The notes below the pieces were generated by a model. That model worked only from the letters and a program-made list of their open reading frames with translations, was not told the DNA's origin and did no database searches. Below are positions 1 through 7,682 of a stretch of 64,000 bases of DNA, piece by piece. Source of the stretch: Lentisphaera araneosa HTCC2155 (GTDB lineage: Bacteria; Verrucomicrobiota; Lentisphaeria; Lentisphaerales; Lentisphaeraceae); NCBI RefSeq assembly GCF_000170755.1, contig NZ_ABCK01000002.1, forward strand, positions 124,001 through 188,000, written 5' to 3'. A program made the translations under genes and the position numbers. How positions within the stretch are numbered: the stretch's first letter is position 1; each line of letters opens with the position of its first letter.

Positions 1-1567
1 CATTGATGAATTTTATAGAGTACGTCGTAATCGGCGGAGGAGATGTAATGAAAGTGTTAATAAATAATTGCACATTTGCCTGACCAACGGCATCATGATC
101 ATAACCATGAATATCACTGAAATTAGTTCGATAAGGCGCTACTTGAGTGTCGAATAAAACTCCTTTTGAATCCCCATTACTAATATTCATTAAAGCTGTA
201 TTAATACCTTCCCCTGAATTCCCCACAGTATTCATTACAAATTTGTATTGATCACTCACAAGCCCCATATCCTGCAGATCAGCTTCCACTTGATTTAAAA
301 GCCCTCTCCACCTATTAGCATAATTGAATTCACAGGTATTATTCTGGTATGGAGGCGTCCCTACGCCATCACTTTCTCCTTGAAACCAAAATAAACCTCT
401 AAATCTTGGCACTCCTCCTTCTGAAATAATTTGAGCTAATTTAGCTTGTAATTTTGCAGTCGTATTGTCGTAAGTCCCAAAAAATTGTTTCTTGTAAATC
501 CACTGCGGACTGGAACCATCGTGCCAATTGGATATCTGCTCACCAGGTTCACCATCAATAACAACAACAGGATCCGAAAACAATCCCGAGTTCGCCAAGA
601 CATCTTCCACTCCTTTCCCATAATAATAAAGCCCCTCACTCCCAGAAGATTCGGGGTCAACGGGCCAAAAGGCATTGGATTGCCCCGTAGCCATAAAAAC
701 ATCTACATAATTACCAGCTCCCGATTTATCAGTATAGAGAGCCGTGTAAGTTACATCTTGACTTGCGGGCTTAACATTTGGCCACCCCGTAAATGTTTTA
801 TCAGCAGTACTCACTCCTGATGGTGGCACCGCAATTCCCCCCTCATGAATCGTCTCAACTGTTTCCGTACCATCTACATTAATAAATATCGTTTCATGTG
901 TTTTTTGTATCGGAGGTGGAACAGTGGTCAATGTTTTCAAAGAAAAAGCTTCATGCGCAAAAATCGCTTGACCACCCCCATTTTTCACCAAATCAAGAGA
1001 TAGAGTATCTGAACCCTGAGTAGAAAAATCGATCGTGTATTCATATCTTTGAATTGCATTAGCAACATAACTACCATTTACTACATCTTGTATGCCCGCT
1101 GAACTTAAGCTAGCGGTAGCATCTAAGTTAAGGTCGTATGTTGAAGCGTAAAATTTAAGTTGATAATCTCCTGCGTTAGCCACACTAACAACAAGACGAA
1201 CACCATCACCCGTGTTAGCTATACTCGCACTTCCCGACAAAGTACTTGAGCCAATAGAAGTAGGTGCTCCATTAGTCCAAGTGTAATTATTGGCACTATC
1301 AAAATTCCCCACGGCAAAACTAGTAGATCCAATTGCGGAAAAACTTACAAAGCCACCACCAGAACTCATGGTTTGATTAGGCGCAGACGCACCACCATCC
1401 CATGCAGCCCAATCTAAATCTCCATGCGCAGATAAGTCAACATTTGTCACACCTTTGCCAGAAAAAGCTTTTTGTGTAAGACTTATATTTACAGAATTAT
1501 TAGCGCAAACAAAGAGCTGCAAGGAAAATATAATATAAACAAATATGTGGGTTGGTATTTTGGTCAT
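1..1567 (-). CDS. Secreted SASA-type esterase with InlB-like repeats (3' end outside window)
   Basis: Partial gene; its 3' end lies beyond the left edge and 522 codons are visible. Residues 1-21 form a signal peptide. Residues 30-215 look like a beta-sandwich or carbohydrate-binding region. Residues 225-280 resemble an InlB/Listeria-Bacteroides repeat (TFTGW, YTALY). Residues 288-505 form a sialate O-acetylesterase (SASA/DUF303) domain: GQSN with Ser297, WFQGESD with Glu398, and an Asp-His stretch near 485-491. A second InlB-like repeat begins at the edge (YSIKFIN). The likely role is deacylation of acetylated sugars outside the cytoplasm. The ATG overlaps the stop of a 31-codon prepilin fragment (ATGA), so the two may be translationally coupled. 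Family assignment is firm; substrate unknown. Confidence 0.82.
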   Translation of the reverse strand, partial: MTKIPTHIFVYIIFSLQLFVCANNSVNISLTQKAFSGKGVTNVDLSAHGDLDWAAWDGGASAPNQTMSSGGGFVSFSAIGSTSFAVGNFDSANNYTWTNGAPTSIGSSTLSGSASIANTGDGVRLVVSVANAGDYQLKFYASTYDLNLDATASLSSAGIQDVVNGSYVANAIQRYEYTIDFSTQGSDTLSLDLVKNGGGQAIFAHEAFSLKTLTTVPPPIQKTHETIFINVDGTETVETIHEGGIAVPPSGVSTADKTFTGWPNVKPASQDVTYTALYTDKSGAGNYVDVFMATGQSNAFWPVDPESSGSEGLYYYGKGVEDVLANSGLFSDPVVVIDGEPGEQISNWHDGSSPQWIYKKQFFGTYDNTTAKLQAKLAQIISEGGVPRFRGLFWFQGESDGVGTPPYQNNTCEFNYANRWRGLLNQVEADLQDMGLVSDQYKFVMNTVGNSGEGINTALMNISNGDSKGVLFDTQVAPYRTNFSDIHGYDHDAVGQANVQLFINTFITSPPPITTYSIKFIN

Positions 1568-1659
1568 CTGTGTAAGCCTAATGTGGTTAATAATAAAATG
1601 GCTAATATGCCAATGATGGCTACTACCACTAATAACTCTATTAAAGTAAAACGTTTCAT
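1564..1659 (-). pseudogene. Prepilin N-terminal fragment, 31 codons
   Basis: The short frame reads [20 protein letters not shown], then a hydrophobic run and a stop after 31 residues. This is the type IV prepilin/pseudopilin N-terminus without any of the roughly 220-residue globular domain seen in its relatives here. Its TGA overlaps the ATG of the downstream esterase. It may be a remnant of a pilin gene broken by rearrangement, or a retained mini-pilin/leader that couples translation to the esterase. A truncated prepilin, also lacking the complementary part, lies about 210 bases away on the other strand, which favours a remnant. Whether it is expressed cannot be judged. Confidence 0.55.
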
Positions 1660-1871
1660 AAGTTATATATTCCTTTTTTGTTTTAAGTCTTAAACATATA
1701 AAATTAAAAAGCGATACAAATAAAATGAAAAAAAAATACAATTTTTTTAAGAAGACTTTAATAATAGAAAAATAAACATTCACCAATTCACATAAAATAT
1801 TTTTTAATAACAATTTAAAATATAGATAAGAGGGCTTTTAACATAAAAAATACCATTTCTAAAAAAAATAA

Positions 1872-2489
1872 ACTCCCAATAGTTTTGGCTGGGATGACCA
1901 ACTAAGGACCTACTTAACTAGTAATGAAATCCCCCGTGCCACCCTTCTCAATGACTGGCAGTGGAATGCTGATAAAGCGCTAGATATTTTAGTTTGTCCC
2001 AGTGCCTCAGAACCTCAAACTGCTGGTAATGCTAATCTAACCATCAATAGTTACGGCATGTCAACAGGGTGGGCCGATATCGTTGCTGGAGTCATGCAGG
2101 GTATTCAAAACAACCGTTTTTCTGTCTGGAGGAGCGGGGCCAATATAACAACTTATAGAGTGACGGAAATCGACGATCCGACTGGATCTTTGGTTCTCAC
2201 AGAAGTTGACGTCAAGAGTGCTGCACACACGTCCCTGTACCAAGGCTCTGCAAATATGATTTTTGATCCCGAAGTCCAAACAGGTCAAACTTTTAACGGT
2301 CTCCCTTCATACATTGCAACAAATGCCGCTTGGGAAAATAAAACTCTCGACTTACATAATAAAGCAAAAGTGAACTACATGTTTGTCGATGGTCATGTTG
2401 AAAGCCACCACCCCTTTTCTTCATCAGTCATTGGCGCTGGAACTCCAGCTGCTCCAGCAGGCATGTGGACTACTATTAAAGGTGATTAA
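1872..2489 (+). pseudogene. Prepilin-like protein lacking its N-terminus
   Basis: An open frame aligns with the C-terminal three quarters of the intact prepilin that follows. It shares GWDDQLR versus GWEDQLR, LVCPSA versus LRCPSA, SYGM, the DGHVE motif, and the same ending (PF/YSS..VIG.GTPA.P.GMWTT.KGD). An in-frame TAA lies just upstream of the conserved GWDD region, and no FTLIELLVV leader exists in any frame before it. An internal ATG at 2058 could give a 143-residue product without the membrane helix. The simplest reading is a 5'-truncated paralog left after a duplication or rearrangement. Confidence 0.7.
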
Positions 2490-2650
2490 TCCCCCCTTTA
2501 TCGACATGATAATAAAATATGAAAAAAACTTAAAAACTCGTTGAGATCATCTTAAGCCTCGTCGTTTTAATGTTTAAAGGATGAGAAAGTTGATCAAAAA
2601 TCGCTTTCCAAATCTTCAACATCAACGAACTAAAATTAAGGGGGCTTAAT

Positions 2651-3457
2651 ATGCTTAGTTCAAAAAAAACTGAAGTAAAATTCACTCTCATTGAGTTACT
2701 GGTAGTTATTGCCATCATCGGCATACTTGCATCACTATTACTCCCATCGTTAAAGTCAGCTCGCGGAGCCGCTCGCCAAGCAAGTTGCATGAATAACCAA
2801 AAACAGATTGGGATTGCATTGCAACTATATTATGATGATAGCAACGGCGAATTACCCTACGCTAAAAATCCAATTATTGGCGCTTACGGCTGGGAAGACC
2901 AATTAAGGGGGTACATGGGAGGTAGTACACTCGCTAATCCAGCAGTAACAATATGGAATGAAGAACAGGCTCTTGAACTATTAAGATGTCCCAGCGCCAA
3001 AGAAAAAACTTGTGCTGGTAGAGACGACCGCCAAAGAATAAGTTATGGCATGGCCGCTGGCGATGCCAATCGAATAAATGATGGTAGCAAAGATAGGTTT
3101 GCTTATCATGCAGTAGGTACAGCTCCTTACACAAGAACAATTGATAGTATAGAAGATACCAGCGGAACGTTAGCTATAACTGAAATAGATTACACAGGCG
3201 GATCTAGATGGGACTATTCTCAAGGCTTAGGTTCAATGTTGTTGGAACCAGAATTTCAGGCTGGACCAAATGGCATTGGCTATACTACCAACACAGATAC
3301 AACTAATACCACTTTTGATCTTCACAATAATCAAAAAGTCAACAATCTATTAGCCGATGGTCACGTAGAGGCTCACAATCCTTATTCATCAGCTGTCATT
3401 GGTTCAGGTACTCCTGCTAACCCTCAAGGTATGTGGACAACTGCAAAGGGCGATTAA
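2651..3457 (+). CDS. Prepilin-type (pseudopilin-like) protein
   Basis: 268 residues. The leader (residues 1-10) is followed by the prepilin signature [20 protein letters not shown], which should form the pilin helix, and then a globular domain with paired cysteines (near 46 and 114). The C-terminus carries the His-X10-Asp-Gly motif ([18 protein letters not shown]) of planctomycete/Lentisphaerota prepilin-like proteins. The residue before the cleavage site is Lys rather than Gly. A GGGGG-containing ribosome site precedes the ATG. It follows a truncated paralog and precedes a secreted alpha/beta hydrolase by 99 bases. Likely a minor pilin or secretion pseudopilin; its specific partner is unknown. 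Confidence 0.85.
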   Translation: MLSSKKTEVKFTLIELLVVIAIIGILASLLLPSLKSARGAARQASCMNNQKQIGIALQLYYDDSNGELPYAKNPIIGAYGWEDQLRGYMGGSTLANPAVTIWNEEQALELLRCPSAKEKTCAGRDDRQRISYGMAAGDANRINDGSKDRFAYHAVGTAPYTRTIDSIEDTSGTLAITEIDYTGGSRWDYSQGLGSMLLEPEFQAGPNGIGYTTNTDTTNTTFDLHNNQKVNNLLADGHVEAHNPYSSAVIGSGTPANPQGMWTTAKGD

Positions 3458-3556
3458 ATCTTTCTTTTTTCAATTCTGATCTGTATCAAAATCTTCACAG
3501 TTGCTGTTTAATATTTAAATTCAAAAATTATTATAATTTCTATACGGACAAACACC

Positions 3557-6298
3557 ATGCGTAAAACTTTTACTTCATTAGCCTTATTATTTGCGATCTC
3601 CGCAAGCGCCGCTGACAAATCGAACGATACCCTCCCTCCCCTTTCCCCAAATAATATGCCAGAGAGTATTCCAGCACTTTGGGCAAGATTTGATGCTAAA
3701 AAAGACCCGCTTGAAACAGAGGTTCTCCACGAGTACGAAAAAGATGGCGTCAAAGTTCAAATGATTTCCTATGTGGTGGGAACTTTCAAAGGTAAAAAAG
3801 TGCGCATGGGTGGCTACCTAGCTTTTCCAAAAAATACTAAGGGCAAACTTCCTGGCATCGTACAAATTCACGGAGGTGGTCAACGCGCCATGGGTGATTA
3901 CGCTCAGGGCATTGCTCAAAATGGTTATGCGGTTCTCGCAACCAACTGGGGCGGACGCCTCATGCAGCACCAGGAAGCAGGTCAGCCTGCAGAAGGAAAA
4001 ATTGGCACTGACTGGGCACCTCTCGACGCAACCCAAAAAAATAATGCCTGGTATGCAAAAACTGAAGCAGGTCCCGTGAGTTACGACGACTTTGATTCTC
4101 CACGCAATAATAATTGGTACCTCATCAACTTAGCCAACAAACGTGCGATCACCCTGCTACAGAAACTCGACTTTGTCGATGCAAATAAAATCGGTGTTCA
4201 TGGTCACTCCATGGGGGGAAAACTCTCAGTCATGCTCGCCGGAACCGATGACCGCATTAAAGTTGCCGTACCTTCTTGCGGCGGCACTGGAACTGCACCT
4301 ACTGAACTCAAAAAGCGTAAAGGCAATTCAGCGCGCCCTCAGCCGATCACTCCCCTTTATGCCAAGTACATCGATGATGCAAAAATGCTTCCCTACGTCA
4401 AAGCACCTATCATGTATAATGGCCCACAAAATGACTTCAATGGCATGATGTCCAACATGGCTTTCAACTGGCCTGCCATTCCTTCATCCACTCCCGTACG
4501 CTTTTCCATTAGTTCTCACCTCAATCACCGTCATGCTCACGAGTCTTCCTATGTTGACTTACTCATGTTTGAGCAATACCTCAAAGGCACATATAAGCTC
4601 CCTAAGACGCCAAAAATCAAAGTTGATTTAAAGGGCGATAAAAATGGCCCGCTCATCACCCTCATCCCCGACACATCAAAAGAAATTGACCATGTGCAAA
4701 TTTTCTATACGCAGGATCCCAATGGTCAATTCCGCTTTCACCGTACGGCAAGAGCAAAAAAAGTCGGCAATAAGTACATTGCTTCCGCACCGATACTCTC
4801 CAAGAATCTCGGCTTCTTCGCCATGGCCAACGTCTTCTATAAGCACCCAAAAGAACTCAATCTCCATGGCCCACGCTGGAACAAAAACCCAGCTGACACC
4901 TATATCTTGAGTACCAACATTCAAAAATATGAAATTGCTGAAGTTCAAAAAGCCAACCCAGCAGTCACTGATCAATTCACTCGCATCATCGAAAAAGATT
5001 TACAAAAATCAGACCTGCCCGATTGGTATAAATATTCACAAACGGCCATTCACACTCGCAAAATCCGCGACCCAAAATGGCGAGGTCCCATTGGCTCCAA
5101 GCTTTCAATTGATGTTCTTGACCCCGATGCCGAGAACCTCATCCTCGAACTCGAATTCAACTGTTACTCTAAGTATGGTCGCGAATATGCCGCAGGCATG
5201 TTCTATGTCGTCAAGCCGCTTAAAAAATCAAATGATTGGCAGACTGTGGAAATTGACGTTACAGATCTAAAACCCCTCAAAAACACTCACAACGGCACGC
5301 CAAAAGATTGGCAAACTCTTGATCACCTTACGATCAACAGCAGCTTAAGAGTGAACGCCAATGGTCAAACGCAAACCTTCCGCGCCAATTCCAAACACGG
5401 CAAGGGACGTCAAATGCGCAATATCAAATGGGTCGGTGGCGATTATCCGCAAACGATTCTTATGAATGGCGGTGGTCTGGAACTCAATGCAGCCGACTAC
5501 GAAAAGCAATTCAATAATCAAATCGACGTCTCCATTGAACTTGAAGAGAAAGTCGATGGCCTCGAGAAAGCCAAAGAAATTAAAGCCACCCCTATCAGTT
5601 ATCAAGCTTCAAGCGATACTTCAAACAATCAGCTTCCCACCCCTTGGCAGTCAAAAAATATCGGAGTCGCCCCCGCTTCTGGTGAGGTACAGTTTCGGGG
5701 TGGGAAGTTTTTTATTAGTGGTTCAGGTAGCGATGCCATTGGCAAACAAAAAGATAGCTTCAATTACGTCTACAGGGAGTTCGAAGGCGATGGCAGTATC
5801 ATAGTAAAAGTAAATTCAGTCTCTGGACAAAACCGTGTCCACTTTGACTTCTATGGTTTAATGTTTAGAGCCAGTCTCGATGATGATGCCCCGATGTTTT
5901 CCTTCGCACATACTCTATTTAGAACTTGTGCTTTTTATAGACAAAACAAAGGTCAAAGAGGCATAGGAAATCATGAAAATGGTAATAACCAAGTCCCCAT
6001 CTGGTTGAAGATTGATCGTTCAGGAGATGATTTCACCGCATCTTTTTCTCTTGATAAACGCTCTTGGACAAAACAGTATAGTGCTAATGTCAACTTACCT
6101 AAAAAGCTCTATATCGGCATGTTCTCCACCTCTTCTAAAGATGAAAATGCCGCCGGTGCTGAATTCTCAGACTTTGAAATAAATGGCTCCTCAACAAATC
6201 GTAGTGAAAGAGATAAGCAATTTGAGTCAAAAAAGGAAAAAGGTTCAATGCCAGTTCAAACACCTAGTAAACCTAAAAAAGAAATCATCTCCATTTAA
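3557..6298 (+). CDS. Secreted alpha/beta hydrolase with C-terminal ConA-like domain
   Basis: 913 residues with a signal peptide ending near Ala19. Residues 60-360 form an acetyl-xylan-esterase/dienelactone-hydrolase-like alpha/beta fold: HGGGQ oxyanion region, nucleophile Ser218 in GHSMGG, a probable acid in NDFNGMM and a probable His in the HRHAHE stretch. A middle beta-rich region (370-680) is unassigned. Residues 690-880 resemble a DUF1349/concanavalin-A-like domain (FEGDGSIIVKV, WLKIDRSGDDFTA). It probably removes ester groups from a polysaccharide or an oligosaccharide. A shorter paralog is encoded by a gene beginning at 19786 and, like this gene, follows a prepilin gene by 99 bases. One base separates it from the next gene, suggesting an operon. 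Confidence 0.82.
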   Translation: MRKTFTSLALLFAISASAADKSNDTLPPLSPNNMPESIPALWARFDAKKDPLETEVLHEYEKDGVKVQMISYVVGTFKGKKVRMGGYLAFPKNTKGKLPGIVQIHGGGQRAMGDYAQGIAQNGYAVLATNWGGRLMQHQEAGQPAEGKIGTDWAPLDATQKNNAWYAKTEAGPVSYDDFDSPRNNNWYLINLANKRAITLLQKLDFVDANKIGVHGHSMGGKLSVMLAGTDDRIKVAVPSCGGTGTAPTELKKRKGNSARPQPITPLYAKYIDDAKMLPYVKAPIMYNGPQNDFNGMMSNMAFNWPAIPSSTPVRFSISSHLNHRHAHESSYVDLLMFEQYLKGTYKLPKTPKIKVDLKGDKNGPLITLIPDTSKEIDHVQIFYTQDPNGQFRFHRTARAKKVGNKYIASAPILSKNLGFFAMANVFYKHPKELNLHGPRWNKNPADTYILSTNIQKYEIAEVQKANPAVTDQFTRIIEKDLQKSDLPDWYKYSQTAIHTRKIRDPKWRGPIGSKLSIDVLDPDAENLILELEFNCYSKYGREYAAGMFYVVKPLKKSNDWQTVEIDVTDLKPLKNTHNGTPKDWQTLDHLTINSSLRVNANGQTQTFRANSKHGKGRQMRNIKWVGGDYPQTILMNGGGLELNAADYEKQFNNQIDVSIELEEKVDGLEKAKEIKATPISYQASSDTSNNQLPTPWQSKNIGVAPASGEVQFRGGKFFISGSGSDAIGKQKDSFNYVYREFEGDGSIIVKVNSVSGQNRVHFDFYGLMFRASLDDDAPMFSFAHTLFRTCAFYRQNKGQRGIGNHENGNNQVPIWLKIDRSGDDFTASFSLDKRSWTKQYSANVNLPKKLYIGMFSTSSKDENAAGAEFSDFEINGSSTNRSERDKQFESKKEKGSMPVQTPSKPKKEIISI

Positions 6299-6299
6299 A

Positions 6300-7664
6300 A
6301 TGAAACTCACAGATAATTGTCTTTATTTTTTACTGATTTTTTTTGCGAATATCGCATTTACTCAACCCGAAACTATCAATCCCGTTCCACAGCCCCACAA
6401 ATGGTGGGCAGAACGCCATGATTTAAAACTCCAGGAAGTGGCCAACGCAGATGTGGATCTCCTACTCATCGGAGATTCCATCACACATTACTGGGAACGC
6501 AGCCCTAGCTACAACTACTTTTATGGTGACCGCAAAATCTTAAATATCGGTTACGGCGGCGACAAAACACAAAATGTTCTTTGGAGAATTGATAAAGGTG
6601 AACTAAAAGGCCTCAAGCCCAAAGTGATCAGCCTCATGATTGGCACCAACAATTCTAACCACTTCGATCCCAAAGATACTCTCGTGGGGATTCAAAAAAT
6701 CATCTCTGAATTGCGTTTGCGACTTCCGCAAAGTAAGATCCTACTCCACTCCATACTACCCCGTGGAGTACAGCAACTCGATCAGAAAAACCGTATCGTC
6801 AATAAATCTTTACCTGAACTCGTAGATAATAAAAATGTCTTTTTCTTAAACCTTTACGATAAGTTCCTCAATTCCGACGGTAGTCAGAACATGAAACTCT
6901 ATTATCACGATGGCGTCCATCTAAGTGATCAAGGCTATTTTGTCTGGGCTAATGCCATGGAGAACTTCATCAGTAAAGAACTTGCGGACAGCGCAAAAGA
7001 CCCGAATCCTCCTTCAGCTATTATTCCTATAGCTCAAAACGGCGATCGTCATAAGGCCAAAGTCAAAGAAGCCGCAGCTTCAAATCACGATCTCATTTTC
7101 ATTGGCGATTCCATCACACACTTTTATGACCGCGATGGAAACTGGGGATCCTCTGTATGGGACAAATACTACAAGCATCGAAATGCCATGAACCTCGGCT
7201 TCGGAGGCAACACCACCGGCAAAGTCATCTGGCGTTTACAAAATGGTCAAATTGCAGGACAAACGCCCAAAGTCTGCGTCTTGATGATTGGCACCAACAA
7301 TACTCATGTTAGCAAAGACAAGGCCGAAAACACCTTCAAGGGAATCGAACGAATTGTCGACATTTTGAAACAAAAATTACCCAGTTCAAAAATCCTAGTG
7401 CTCTCCATTTTTCCACGCGGGAAAGATCATTCCGATCCCCTCCGCCAAGAGAATCAGCGAGTTAATAAAATGCTCCCCAACTTGGCCGACAACAAAACGG
7501 TTTATCACCTGGACATTAATCAATCCTTTCTCGACAAAGACGGCAAACTCTCTAGGGATCTCATGCCCGACCTACTCCACCCCAACACTAAGGGCTATCA
7601 AGTTTGGGCCGAAGCCATGGAACCTACCTTAAGCAAATTGCTCAATGACACGCCTGTAAACTAA
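6300..7664 (+). CDS. Secreted protein with two tandem SGNH/GDSL esterase domains
   Basis: 454 residues from the chosen ATG, which gives a clean signal peptide (LYFLLIFFANIAFT); an upstream in-frame ATG at 6183 would overlap the preceding gene by over 110 bases. Each half is a PAF-acetylhydrolase-like SGNH domain. The first has LLIGDSITHYW, GYGGDKT, MIGTNNS and DGVHLSDQGY. The second has IFIGDSITHFY, GFGGNTT, MIGTNNT and DLLHPNTKGY. Both catalytic sets look complete, so this is an internal duplication with two likely active sites. The expected reaction is hydrolysis of acyl esters on carbohydrates outside the cytoplasm. It starts one base after the hydrolase stop, consistent with co-translation. 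Confidence 0.88.
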   Translation: MKLTDNCLYFLLIFFANIAFTQPETINPVPQPHKWWAERHDLKLQEVANADVDLLLIGDSITHYWERSPSYNYFYGDRKILNIGYGGDKTQNVLWRIDKGELKGLKPKVISLMIGTNNSNHFDPKDTLVGIQKIISELRLRLPQSKILLHSILPRGVQQLDQKNRIVNKSLPELVDNKNVFFLNLYDKFLNSDGSQNMKLYYHDGVHLSDQGYFVWANAMENFISKELADSAKDPNPPSAIIPIAQNGDRHKAKVKEAAASNHDLIFIGDSITHFYDRDGNWGSSVWDKYYKHRNAMNLGFGGNTTGKVIWRLQNGQIAGQTPKVCVLMIGTNNTHVSKDKAENTFKGIERIVDILKQKLPSSKILVLSIFPRGKDHSDPLRQENQRVNKMLPNLADNKTVYHLDINQSFLDKDGKLSRDLMPDLLHPNTKGYQVWAEAMEPTLSKLLNDTPVN

Positions 7665-7682
7665 AATCAATTAACAAATTTC

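Noticed and set aside
436-702. 88-codon minus-strand frame
   Set aside because: It is out of frame with, and inside, the SASA esterase gene that covers 1-1567 on the same strand; no family features.
1472-1693. 73-codon plus-strand frame
   Set aside because: Antisense to the prepilin fragment and esterase start; its sequence is the complement of the FTLIELL region.
6183-6299. Upstream start of the double SGNH gene
   Set aside because: It would overlap the previous gene and bury the signal peptide; the ATG at 6300 directly follows the stop.
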